This document shows positions 41,861-50,000 of a stretch of 64,000 nucleotides of DNA, one piece after another. The DNA is from Merdibacter sp965119685. Lineage in GTDB: Bacteria; Bacillota_I; Bacilli_A; Erysipelotrichales; Erysipelotrichaceae. A model generated the notes under the pieces. That model was given only the letters and a program-made list of their open reading frames with translations, made no database searches and was not told where the DNA came from. Where the stretch lies: the NCBI GenBank assembly GCA_965119685.1, contig OZ221971.1, positions 1,488,001 to 1,552,000 of the forward strand, in the 5' to 3' direction. The translations under genes and the position numbers were made by a program. Numbering within the stretch: the first letter of the stretch is position 1; each line of letters starts with the position of its first letter.

Positions 41861-42781
41861 ATGAAATCATGTATACAAAAAGAATACCCGTTTATCGACG
41901 CCGACATCAGCGCGCATAGGAAGGCGCTGACGATCGATGCGGCTATGTGGGAGGAAGCGCTGCTTCGCTTACAGCGCAAGCATACCCATTGGATCCAAGG
42001 AGAGCGGGTCTTGCCGGGAGATGTAGCGGAATGTCGTTTGCAGGGAAAGAGTAAACGATATCAGCGTGATCATTTGCAGCTGAAAGTCGGCGCTTTTCTC
42101 TTTGACGAGGAGCTGGAACAATTCTTGCTGGGGAAAACGATCGGCAGCTATGAAACAATGCTCGCAAAAGAGGTTGTCCGTGTGGAAATCTGTTCGATCC
42201 GCCACCCCCAGCTGCCGCCCCTCAGCGATGCATTGATCGCTTCCTGTCACATTCCTGAAGTCAAGACCTTAGCGGACTATCAGCAGCAGATCTTCGAACA
42301 AAAGCGTGAGGAGCTGCTGGCCGTGCAGGGAGGGGAAGTGATGGAAGAGATCATCGATCAAGTGCTCAATGCCAGCGCTATCACCATTGTCCCCCAAGAT
42401 GAAATGCAGTATGTGGCATGGGAGCTGGGACGTATCCGCGTGCTGTGCGCATTGGAGGGAATGACGCTGGAGACGATGCAGGCTAAAGACTTTGAGGGAC
42501 GCATACCGGTATCGTCCTATCAGGAGCTGACAGAGCTGCTCAGACAAGAAGCGCCCCGCTCCCTGTCGATCGCGCTGTTGGGCGGTGCGCATGGAGGAAA
42601 GGGCAGTGAGGAAGGATATGACGCCTTCATCGAAGAGCTGGCCAAACAGTGGCAATGTGACCGCAAACAGATGCAGAGCGCTTACCCTTATGAATATTAC
42701 GCAGTGATCGAGCAGCAGAATGCTTACTATGATTTGCTGCGGGAATATGTGAAACAGCAGATACGGATGGAGGTGAGATGA
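41861..42781 (+). CDS. Trigger-factor-like foldase lacking the ribosome-binding domain
   Basis: A 306-residue soluble protein without signal peptide. Residues about 45-125 resemble the FKBP-like PPIase part of trigger factor (GDVAECRLQG, then VGAFLFDEELEQFLLGKTIG, the position of IPGFExxLxGxxxG), and residues about 125-230 follow the trigger factor C-terminal pattern (LPPLSDALIAS, then VKTLADYQQQI and VPQDEMQYV). The ribosome-docking N-terminal domain is absent. It opens the operon and overlaps the thioredoxin gene by four bases, so a protein-folding role for an exported or envelope client is plausible. The family call rests on pattern reading only. Confidence 0.5.
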   Translation: MKSCIQKEYPFIDADISAHRKALTIDAAMWEEALLRLQRKHTHWIQGERVLPGDVAECRLQGKSKRYQRDHLQLKVGAFLFDEELEQFLLGKTIGSYETMLAKEVVRVEICSIRHPQLPPLSDALIASCHIPEVKTLADYQQQIFEQKREELLAVQGGEVMEEIIDQVLNASAITIVPQDEMQYVAWELGRIRVLCALEGMTLETMQAKDFEGRIPVSSYQELTELLRQEAPRSLSIALLGGAHGGKGSEEGYDAFIEELAKQWQCDRKQMQSAYPYEYYAVIEQQNAYYDLLREYVKQQIRMEVR

Positions 42782-43098
42782 TGGCGATTGCTTACGCGGA
42801 TGAAAATAACTTTGACGAATTGGTCACGGGCGACTTTACGATCGTCGATTTCTTTTCCGTGACCTGCGCACCCTGTCGGATGCTGTCGCAGTTTCTGGAG
42901 GATTTGGAAGGGGAGCTTCCCTTTGTCAACATCGTCAAGGTGAATACGACGCAATATCCGAAACTGGGAGAGCGTTTTCACATCATGGCGGTGCCGACGC
43001 TGCACTTCTATCAAAACGGCATGCTCAAAGAGCGCCATGTCGGAGTGATGGCGCCGCCGCAGCTCAAAGCGAAGATTACGGAATACCTGTATGGGTAA
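42778..43098 (+). CDS. Thioredoxin-like protein, CAPC active site
   Basis: A 106-residue thioredoxin fold: IVDFFSVTCAPCRMLSQFL holds the active site at residues 30-33 as CAPC instead of the standard CGPC, and MAVPTLHFYQNG supplies the cis-Pro loop. It has no signal peptide, so it acts in the cytoplasm. The start overlaps the foldase gene (ATGA); a second ATG follows at once, so 42778 and 42781 are equally possible. Its presence between a foldase and exporter genes suggests handling of thiol groups of the operon's client or substrate. Confidence 0.88.
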   Translation: MMAIAYADENNFDELVTGDFTIVDFFSVTCAPCRMLSQFLEDLEGELPFVNIVKVNTTQYPKLGERFHIMAVPTLHFYQNGMLKERHVGVMAPPQLKAKITEYLYG

Positions 43099-43149
43099 GA
43101 GATGATCGCTTCTCTGTCTGAATAAAAAAGAAAACAGGAGGATTGATGA

Positions 43150-43629
43150 ATGATGAAAAATTGGAAACGATGGATGACGGCGATGACAGCGCTGGTCTTG
43201 ACAGCGGGAATGCTGGTTGGCTGTAAGGGAGAATCCCAGATCAATGCGACGACCTCTTCTTATGAGGAGATGGTCGCCTACCTGCAAGAGGAGAATGTCA
43301 TTGCAAAGGATGCGTCTGCGGTCAATATCAATGAGACAGCAGGCTATCTGACGGACAACACCGGCGGGGAAATTCCATTTGCCGCTATTGCCGATGAGGC
43401 AAACGACTATGACGGGGTTTACTTATTCTGGTGGAATTTGGAAGAGCCAAGCGAGCTGTATGAGATGTATGAGAGCATGCAAAACAACGCCGGTGTGATC
43501 GTGTATATGGGCGGTGCGGCCATCTTGGAAACCGAGGCGCAAAACGGCGCCTATGTGATCGCATTCAGCGATGACTACACGAATAAAGAACAGGCGTTAG
43601 AGGTCTTTTTGGCGATCGAAAGCGAGTAA
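43150..43629 (+). CDS. Small lipoprotein of unknown family (paralogue of 47106-47576)
   Basis: A 159-residue protein with a lipoprotein signal (lipobox LVGC, Cys at about residue 25). The mature part starts SYEEMVAYLQEENVIAKDAS and includes the aromatic motif YLFWWNLEEP. The same pattern (AAYLYEEGVI, then IYWWDV and a conserved end) is found in the membrane-anchored protein at the far side of the two ABC genes, so both come from one duplication. AGGAGG stands upstream; ATG 43150 and 43153 are alternatives. The family is not recognised. Confidence 0.7.
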   Translation: MMKNWKRWMTAMTALVLTAGMLVGCKGESQINATTSSYEEMVAYLQEENVIAKDASAVNINETAGYLTDNTGGEIPFAAIADEANDYDGVYLFWWNLEEPSELYEMYESMQNNAGVIVYMGGAAILETEAQNGAYVIAFSDDYTNKEQALEVFLAIESE

Positions 43630-43663
43630 TTAAGTAATCACACAGACAGAGAAGGTGAGAACG

Positions 43664-45385
43664 ATGAAAACCGAAAAAGGGACGATGCGGCAGTTTTTTG
43701 CGATGCTGAAAAAAGCGCGGCTGCCCTATGGGTGGATCCTAGGGTATATCGCCGTCTATTTTGGACTTTCCGGCATCGGAATCGAGACGACGGAATATAC
43801 GGCACAGATGTTTGCCGGCAATGTCAGCTTTGCCGGCATCGTCCTGCCTTTTTTGTTTTATACGCTGATCAGCCTGGCGATCAGCTCTCTCTCCAGCGTG
43901 CTGGGCTCGCTTTGTCAGGCGAAGATCGATCGCAGTCTGCGGCGCATGATCTGGCGGCAGATCGTCCATCTGCCCCTGCTGTATTACGAACGCAATGAAC
44001 CAAGGGAGCTGCTTTCCCGCGTGACAACCGACATCACGACGATCAGTACCCTCATCATGCAGGTATTCGTCTCTTTCATCACCTCTTTTGGCACGCTGTT
44101 TTTGATTTTCCAGCGCATACACGCTTATGATGGGGCATTGATGTGGCTGCTGTTGGCGATGGTGCCGATCCAGCTAGTGCTCGCGCTCATCGCCGGCAGG
44201 CTGCAATTTGGCGTCAATGATGAAGTCAACGAGCGCAATGCACGCTTAACACAGCACATCGCCCAGACAGGAGAACAGGCGATGAGCGTGAAGGCCTTTC
44301 AGCAAGAGGACAAAGAAGAGCAAAACGGCTCTCGTCTGATGCGCCGTCTCTATCGCTCCCGTATGAAAAACGAGTGGATCGTCCAGCTGATCTCGCCGAT
44401 TTATACGTTAATTAACATGATGCAGTTCATTCTCATCGTGATGGTCGGGCGCAGCTTTTATGCGCAGGGAGCGATTTCCTTGGCACAATGGGTCGCATAC
44501 TTTGCTTTCTCTACCCAGATCGTCAATGAGATAGCGGGCTTTTGCGGTTATTGGACTTCCTTGAAAACCTCGCAGGGCGCAACCCGCCGCGTCGCTGCCC
44601 TCATGCAGGAGAAAGAGGAAGCTCTTGTGCAGGGAAAAGAGGTAACCGCGCTTAGCGGCGACATCGTCATAGAGGACGTCAGCTTCTCTTATGATGAAAA
44701 GGCGCTCTTCACACAGCTTTCTTTGCGCATCCCTCAGCATTCGATCACTGCGATCGTCGGGGAGTCAGGCAGCGGCAAGACGACGCTGCTCAATTTGATC
44801 GCCCGCCTCTATGAGCCTAGCCAAGGCTGTATTCGCATCCATGGGAAAGACATCGCAAGCTTCAGCAAGCGCAGCTATCGTCAGGCGATTTCCTGCATCA
44901 CGCAGGAGAGCGTGCTGTTTAGCGGTACACTGCGCGAGAATCTGCTCTATGGCGTGCGGCGCACAGTGACGATGGAAGAGCTGGAGGAGGTGATCGCCAA
45001 GGTGCACTTGGATACATGGGTCGCTTCCTTGGCAGAGGGTCTCGCTCATGAGGTCGGTGAAGGCGGCAGCCGGCTCTCCGGCGGGCAGAAGCAAAAGCTG
45101 GCGATTGCACGGGCCATGCTGCAACAGCGCCCCTATCTGTTTATGGATGAGGCGTTAGCGGCGGTGGATGCCATCGGCAAAGAGGAGATATGGGAAGCGC
45201 TGTGCCGGCTGATGCAGGGAAAGACGACCGTGTATGTCGCGCATGATCGACAGACGATCGCCAAGGCGGAGCATATCATCGTCTTGGAAAAGGGGTGTGT
45301 CGTCGATCAGGGCAGCCTGGGAGGGCTGCGTGAGCGAAATGCTTATGTTCGTTCGCTGTTTGCGGGAAAGGAGGAGAGGTCATGA
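43664..45385 (+). CDS. ABC exporter, fused membrane/ATPase subunit 1
   Basis: A 573-residue type-I ABC half transporter with six predicted helices in residues 20-300, followed by an ATPase domain with Walker A GESGSGKTT, signature LSGGQKQKLAIARAML, Walker B YLFMDEALAAVD and switch His in YVAHDRQTIA. No N-terminal peptidase domain is present. AAGGTGAG precedes the start at 43664. It overlaps the second half transporter by four bases, so a heterodimer is likely. The substrate is unknown; a thioredoxin in the operon makes a thiol or peptide cargo (compare CydDC) worth testing. Confidence 0.9.
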   Translation: MKTEKGTMRQFFAMLKKARLPYGWILGYIAVYFGLSGIGIETTEYTAQMFAGNVSFAGIVLPFLFYTLISLAISSLSSVLGSLCQAKIDRSLRRMIWRQIVHLPLLYYERNEPRELLSRVTTDITTISTLIMQVFVSFITSFGTLFLIFQRIHAYDGALMWLLLAMVPIQLVLALIAGRLQFGVNDEVNERNARLTQHIAQTGEQAMSVKAFQQEDKEEQNGSRLMRRLYRSRMKNEWIVQLISPIYTLINMMQFILIVMVGRSFYAQGAISLAQWVAYFAFSTQIVNEIAGFCGYWTSLKTSQGATRRVAALMQEKEEALVQGKEVTALSGDIVIEDVSFSYDEKALFTQLSLRIPQHSITAIVGESGSGKTTLLNLIARLYEPSQGCIRIHGKDIASFSKRSYRQAISCITQESVLFSGTLRENLLYGVRRTVTMEELEEVIAKVHLDTWVASLAEGLAHEVGEGGSRLSGGQKQKLAIARAMLQQRPYLFMDEALAAVDAIGKEEIWEALCRLMQGKTTVYVAHDRQTIAKAEHIIVLEKGCVVDQGSLGGLRERNAYVRSLFAGKEERS

Positions 45386-47109
45386 GGCAAAGAGAACGTC
45401 GCTGGAGCGCTTTTTTCCGCTTTTATACACGTTTTCGCATACCGTGGCTGCACTTTTTTGCGGCGGTGGTATTGGGACTTGTCTATGCGGAAATTATGCT
45501 GTATCTCTCTTCCCGGCTGATTTTGATCAACAAGGGCGAGCTCTATAATGCGCTCATTATCAGCTATGTCTTGCTCAATGTCTGCAACGCGCTGATCGCC
45601 GCCTTTCAGAATATCTTCAACGGCTATGGCATGCATCGGGTAACGCTGCGCGCGCAGCAGCTCGTCTGGAAAAAGATCCTGCATCTCTCCATGCGTGAGG
45701 TGGATGCACAGGGGCCTTCCACTCTCATCTCCTGCGTTACCAACGATGTGCAAGAGGCCAGCAGCTGTCTGACGATGCTGTTTCTGGCTGTCAGCTCCGT
45801 CTATGGCTTCCTGCGCGCCTGTATGACGATGATGGAGGCCAATGCCGAGCTTTCCCTCTACCTGCTGTTAGCGCTGCCACTCGCCTTTTTCATGTTCTTT
45901 GCGGTGGGAGCGCTGCAATTTCATATCTATGCGCGCAAGTATCAGGCGTTAAATGCGATGACTAGCTTTTTCTCCCAGCATTTGACGGCGGCCAAGTTTG
46001 TGAAAGTACAGGGGATGGAGGAACAGGAGGTATGCGATGGCTATGCGGCCATCGAACGTCAGTACCGCGCCGATGTGTTTGCCGCGCTGATGTCTACCGT
46101 ACAGGTTTTTCTCAATTCCATTTACACCAATGTGACGACGATCATCATCGCGCTGGGCGGTTCTCACCTGATGCGCAGCAAGGGGATGGGAGCTGACGGC
46201 ATCAACACGTTTAGCACCTACACGCAGCGCTGCAACCAATCGTTAGCCGAGCTGCTCACGCACTATCAGACGGTCAAGGGAACACAGGGAAGTCTGCGTC
46301 ATGTCAACGCGATTCTCGACTTGCCCGATGAGTGCCTGCAAGAGGGAGAGGAACTGCGCGACGCATCCCGGACGCTCATCTTCTCTCATGTCAGCTTTCA
46401 TTTTCCCGCTGCGCCATGGGTGATTTCGGATGCGAGCTTTGTGATCCCGCAGGGAAAGCTATGCGCGTTTGTCGGGGAAAACGGCTGTGGCAAATCGACG
46501 CTGCTCAAGCTGATGCAGGGCTTCTATACGCCGCAGGAGGGGACGATCTCATTTGGCGAGCAGTCGTATGACAGCCTTTCGATGGCGTCTTTGCGGACGC
46601 GCTTTGCGTATGTTTTGCAGGAAACACCTTTGTTTTGCGGGACGATCCGTGATAATATTTTATATGGAAGCAGCGGCGAAGCAACAAAGGCGCAGATGTT
46701 AGCCGCCAGCAGGCTTGCGTTAGCAGATGCGTTTATCACCCGCCTGCCGCAGGGTTATGATACGCAGATCGGAGAGGGCGGCAGCCATCTTTCCGGCGGA
46801 CAGCGCCAGCGCATTGCGCTTGCACGGGCGCTGCTGCGGGATGCGCAGATCCTGCTGTTAGATGAAGCGCTCAGCGCGCTGGATCACGCATGCGCCATGG
46901 AGATATTGGCCAATTTGAAGCAAAACGCTCAGGGACGCACCATCGTCATGGTGACACACAGCATGGAGGAGGCAATGATGGCGGATGTCATCTTCGTCTG
47001 CGCGAAAGGCACGGTGATAGCGAGCGGCACACATGCGCAGCTGTTAGCACAAGACGCGGACTACCAACGCTTTGTGCAATCTCAAAGTCACAAGGAGGCG
47101 GGAGTATGA
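45382..47109 (+). CDS. ABC exporter, fused membrane/ATPase subunit 2
   Basis: A 575-residue half transporter of the same layout: six helices, Walker A GENGCGKSTLL, signature LSGGQRQRIALARALL, Walker B LLLDEALSALD and switch His in MVTHSMEEA. Both partners keep the catalytic Glu, unlike many heterodimeric exporters in which one site is degenerate. The start lies in an ATGA overlap with subunit 1, and its own end overlaps the next gene in the same way, showing strict co-translation of the three. Confidence 0.9.
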   Translation: MRQRERRWSAFFRFYTRFRIPWLHFFAAVVLGLVYAEIMLYLSSRLILINKGELYNALIISYVLLNVCNALIAAFQNIFNGYGMHRVTLRAQQLVWKKILHLSMREVDAQGPSTLISCVTNDVQEASSCLTMLFLAVSSVYGFLRACMTMMEANAELSLYLLLALPLAFFMFFAVGALQFHIYARKYQALNAMTSFFSQHLTAAKFVKVQGMEEQEVCDGYAAIERQYRADVFAALMSTVQVFLNSIYTNVTTIIIALGGSHLMRSKGMGADGINTFSTYTQRCNQSLAELLTHYQTVKGTQGSLRHVNAILDLPDECLQEGEELRDASRTLIFSHVSFHFPAAPWVISDASFVIPQGKLCAFVGENGCGKSTLLKLMQGFYTPQEGTISFGEQSYDSLSMASLRTRFAYVLQETPLFCGTIRDNILYGSSGEATKAQMLAASRLALADAFITRLPQGYDTQIGEGGSHLSGGQRQRIALARALLRDAQILLLDEALSALDHACAMEILANLKQNAQGRTIVMVTHSMEEAMMADVIFVCAKGTVIASGTHAQLLAQDADYQRFVQSQSHKEAGV

Positions 47110-47576
47110 AACGGGCCACCATCGCTTTTGTCACCGTACTGCTTGTCAGCTTTGCGCTCATGATCACATACGTTGCCCTTTCCCCTGACTTTCAACCTCC
47201 TGTACAATCGCAGCAGGAAACGTTAAAGCCCGATCATCCGATTTGGGAGATGGGGATGGATGACTTGGCGGCTTATCTTTATGAGGAAGGCGTCATCACT
47301 TCACTGGACTATGACTTGCTCAGTGAAGGGATTGCCGATGACGCGCGCGTATATGGAGATCTGGAGATTTACTGGTGGGATGTAGATGCGCTAAAAGAGG
47401 GCAGTGAGGAATTTCGCTCGTATCAAGAGGCGTGTAAGGATGGCACCATAGATTTATGGGGCAGCGGCAACCTCATGCAGGTGCAGGTGCATGGCCCCTT
47501 TGCCATCTGTACGATCTCTTATACAGGAGATGCTCAGCGCTTGAGCGAAGTGTTTTCCCGGTTTTGCATGGATTAA
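47106..47576 (+). CDS. Membrane-anchored paralogue of the operon lipoprotein
   Basis: A 156-residue protein with one N-terminal hydrophobic helix (about 5-25) and no lipobox Cys, so it should stay anchored by that helix with its domain outside. From residue 50 it parallels the protein at 43150-43629: LAAYLYEEGVI, DLEIYWWDV, and a matching C-terminal half. Start ATG 47106 lies in the end of ABC subunit 2 with GGAGG before it. The function is unknown; its position suggests an accessory or receptor domain of the exporter. Confidence 0.7.
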   Translation: MKRATIAFVTVLLVSFALMITYVALSPDFQPPVQSQQETLKPDHPIWEMGMDDLAAYLYEEGVITSLDYDLLSEGIADDARVYGDLEIYWWDVDALKEGSEEFRSYQEACKDGTIDLWGSGNLMQVQVHGPFAICTISYTGDAQRLSEVFSRFCMD

Positions 47577-47594
47577 AAAAGGAGGTTGGCGCCC

Positions 47595-48356
47595 ATGATA
47601 CAGACAGTCATCGTAGAGAAAGAGGAAGAGATTCGCTGTGAGCTGGAAACGGTGCTGTCGTTTCATCAGCGCTTTGAGATTCTTGCGGCGTTTGATGATG
47701 TCAATGAGGCGCATGCGTTTTTGCTGACGCATCCGGCAGACGTCGTCTTTGTGAACTGTGAGATCGGTGACTCCCGTAACAGCGGGGATGGCAGCTATCT
47801 GGTGATGGAGCTTGCCTTTCACAAGCCTGAAATGCTCAGCGTGCTGTATTGCGATGATACGGCAAAGGCTTATGACGCTTATCAGGCGGGCTGCTTCGCC
47901 TTTTTGCGGACACCCTTTGACAATGCCTCCTTGCAGCGGGTCATCTCCAAAATCGTCTCGATGCAGGAACTGCTGCAATATAAGCGCAGCTTTAGCGATC
48001 GTGCGCTGATGATCAAAACGAAGGGCGGACATCAGATGGTAGCCTTTCAGGACTTGCTGTTTATCGAGCGCTGCGGGCATCGGTTGCGCTTAGTGACCAA
48101 GGATCAAAAGGAACTCTATATCAACGGCTATACGATGGATGAGATGCAGCGCCTGTTGCAGGATCGTTTCTTCTATCGCTGCTATCAGTCGTTCATCGTC
48201 AATTTGCAGCGAATTACACAGGTAAAGGCGAACGCCTCCGCCAAAAGCTATGCGATCGAGCTGGATGGCTATGATGTGCCCATCGAGCTCAGCCGCGATA
48301 AATACAATGAAATCGTCGCCCTGCTCAGGGAGCGCTGCGCCTATATCAGCATTTAA
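47595..48356 (+). CDS. LytTR-type response regulator with pseudo-receiver domain
   Basis: A 253-residue regulator. The N-terminal about 125 residues align with receiver domains, but the phospho-acceptor Asp is Asn (VVFVNCEIG), the conserved Lys of LKPF is Thr (RTPF), and the acidic pair is changed, so it is unlikely to be phosphorylated normally. The C-terminal about 100 residues are a full LytTR DNA-binding domain (LLFIERCGHRLRL, YRCYQSFIVNL, PIELSRDKYN). No histidine kinase lies nearby. The start at 47595 is chosen because AAAGGAGG leaves nine bases; TTG 47586 is too close. It ends the operon and probably binds the repeats at 41760-41806. Confidence 0.87.
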   Translation: MIQTVIVEKEEEIRCELETVLSFHQRFEILAAFDDVNEAHAFLLTHPADVVFVNCEIGDSRNSGDGSYLVMELAFHKPEMLSVLYCDDTAKAYDAYQAGCFAFLRTPFDNASLQRVISKIVSMQELLQYKRSFSDRALMIKTKGGHQMVAFQDLLFIERCGHRLRLVTKDQKELYINGYTMDEMQRLLQDRFFYRCYQSFIVNLQRITQVKANASAKSYAIELDGYDVPIELSRDKYNEIVALLRERCAYISI

Positions 48357-48382
48357 TTGTAGCATTCAACGGGGTGTTATAG

Positions 48383-48388
48383 TATAAT
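48383..48388 (+). promoter_or_regulatory. -10 element and 5' hairpin of the YehR-like lipoprotein gene
   Basis: TATAAT is followed, near the predicted transcript start, by a strong hairpin CAGGGG/CCCCTG (48402-48417) right before the GGAGG. The hairpin may stabilise the 5' end. The -35 is weak. Confidence 0.55.
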
Positions 48389-48431
48389 AGTCATATAGAA
48401 GCAGGGGACATCCCCTGTCAGGAGGGAAATT

Positions 48432-48902
48432 ATGAGAATAGGGAAGCTAGGCTTTGGCACATTGGCAGCGGTGCTGCTGTTAAGTGCGTGTTCGTCGCAG
48501 GAACCGAAGGTGACTACCTGTGTCAGCGATGAGTACGGCATTCGTGACGAGCAAAAGATCACTGCTGAGGGTGATCAGGTGACGAAGCTGGAGGAACGCA
48601 TCGAAGTCGATTTTGCCGGCTACGGCATCACGGAAGAGGACATGTCGGCATTGAGCGAAGAGGATCTGCAAGACTTCTTTGTCTCGGAGATGCCGGAATT
48701 GGGCGATGAGATCGACGGTGTAGAGGTTTCATATGATATGGACGGCACAAAGGTCGCATTGGTGCTGTCGATTGACTTTGCAAATGCGGACACCGAGGCG
48801 TTAGCTAATCTGGGTATCATCGATACGGATACGGACAACATCAGCTTGGATTTATCCGTGGAAGGACTTGAACAGGACGGGTATACCTGCACTGCCGAGT
48901 AA
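48432..48902 (+). CDS. Lipoprotein, probably YehR/DUF1307-like
   Basis: A 156-residue lipoprotein with lipobox LLSAC (Cys at about residue 20). The mature part is acidic, with a pattern like the YehR family: a strand with EGDQVTKLEERIEVDF, a helical stretch of EED and SEED, then YDMDGTKVALVLSIDF. The family's role is unknown. It has its own promoter, ribosome binding site GGAGG and terminator, but follows the LytTR operon in the same direction 75 bases away, so read-through is possible. Confidence 0.6.
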   Translation: MRIGKLGFGTLAAVLLLSACSSQEPKVTTCVSDEYGIRDEQKITAEGDQVTKLEERIEVDFAGYGITEEDMSALSEEDLQDFFVSEMPELGDEIDGVEVSYDMDGTKVALVLSIDFANADTEALANLGIIDTDTDNISLDLSVEGLEQDGYTCTAE

Positions 48903-48923
48903 CAGATATTGAAGATGAAAACG

Positions 48924-48949
48924 GGCATTCCTAAGGGAGTGCCTTTTTC
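48924..48949 (+). terminator. Intrinsic terminator of the YehR-like gene
   Basis: GGCATTC pairs imperfectly with GAGTGCC, followed by T5. Confidence 0.75.
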
Positions 48950-49140
48950 TATGGGGAATAACGGATCGCATGTCGTTCCCTGCATCTGCTTTGCATTGGC
49001 GGGGATTGACGCCGGAGGCGTGCGATAGGAGAATGGTGAATCGAAGAATCAGGCGGGGAAGAAAGATAGGGGGAAGGAAGATCACGGCGTTGATGAAGGC
49101 AGAAAAGAAGATTTTGATAAATAAGATTTTGATATATAGA

Positions 49141-49166
49141 AAAAAAACCGCAGCTGCGGTTTTTTT
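49141..49166 (-). terminator. Terminator of rpsD (palindromic, works on both strands)
   Basis: CCGCAG/CTGCGG flanked by A6 on one side and T8 on the other. Read from the minus strand it ends the rpsD transcript. Confidence 0.85.
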
Positions 49167-49179
49167 TGAATTTGTACGC

Positions 49180-49782
49180 TTAGCGGTTGTAGAACTCGAC
49201 GACGAGCAGCTCGTTGATCTCGCTGTTGAGCTCACTGCGCTCCGGCAGACGCAGGTAAGTGCCTTTCTTTGCGTCCTTGTCGACATCGACAAATGCGACG
49301 GTGTTCAGGCTTGCTTCCAGTGCTTCGTTGATTGCCGCCATATTCTTGGATTTTTCCTTTACCTCGATGACAGCGCCCGGTTTTGCCGTATAGCTAGGAA
49401 TGTCTACCTTCTTGCCGTTGACTAAGATATGTCCGTGGTTAACCAGCTGACGTGCGCCGCGGCGTGTGCGGGCAAAGCCCATACGATAGACGAGGTTGTC
49501 CAAGCGAGACTCCAACAGAGCCAAGAAAGTTTCACCGGTAACGCCCTTTGACGTAGCGGCTTTCTTGAACAGGTTTGCGAACTGGCGCTCGTTAATGCCG
49601 TACATGTAGCGGATTCTCTGCTTCTCACGCAGCTGAAGTCCGTAGTTTGTCAATTTGATTCGTTTGGTCGGTCCGTGCTGACCCGGTGCGTACTGACGCT
49701 TCTGGAGCTCTTCGCCGGTCTCTAAGACAGAGAAGCCTAAGCGGCGGGATTTCTTCCAGACTGGTCCTTTGATTCTTGCCAT
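49180..49782 (-). CDS. rpsD: 30S ribosomal protein S4
   Basis: A primary 16S rRNA-binding protein that nucleates 30S assembly; 200 residues. MARIKGPVWKKSRRLGFSV at the N-terminus, YGLQLREKQRIRYMYGINE and the S4 domain RLDNLVYRMGFARTRRGARQ are diagnostic. It lacks the N-terminal Cys zinc motif, the zinc-free form. AAGGAGG stands upstream. It is transcribed alone, divergent from ezrA, from a near-consensus promoter and a long structured leader, which fits S4 autoregulation known from Bacillus. Confidence 0.98.
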   Translation of the reverse strand: MARIKGPVWKKSRRLGFSVLETGEELQKRQYAPGQHGPTKRIKLTNYGLQLREKQRIRYMYGINERQFANLFKKAATSKGVTGETFLALLESRLDNLVYRMGFARTRRGARQLVNHGHILVNGKKVDIPSYTAKPGAVIEVKEKSKNMAAINEALEASLNTVAFVDVDKDAKKGTYLRLPERSELNSEINELLVVEFYNR

Positions 49783-49957
49783 AATGTCCTCCTTATTGTT
49801 TTACTGGCCATAAAACAATAACAGTACAAATCTTCATTCGGAGGTGTTGCTGCTTACAATACCTTCACCGCTAACAGCAGGGCTACCCAGTATTCCATGA
49901 GTGTCATGTCAGCAACGCATTTCCGTATGACTTTGTATGCTGCTATCTATTTTACGC
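49783..49957 (-). promoter_or_regulatory. Structured rpsD leader, probable S4 autoregulatory RNA
   Basis: About 175 bases separate the predicted transcript start from the rpsD start codon. The leader contains a 9-bp hairpin TAAAACAAT/ATTGTTTTA (49795-49819) touching the ribosome binding site, and upstream arms GCTGTTAGC and GTAAGCAGC that could pair. Its arrangement is consistent with translational feedback by S4, but it was not matched to a model. Confidence 0.5.
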
Positions 49958-49963
49958 CACACC

Positions 49964-49992
49964 ATAATAGCAGAAGAACGCCGCGCTGTCAA
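49964..49992 (-). promoter_or_regulatory. Promoter of rpsD
   Basis: On the minus strand TTGACA and TATTAT are separated by 17 bp with TGC before the -10. Confidence 0.85.
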
Positions 49993-50000
49993 ACCTTTTT

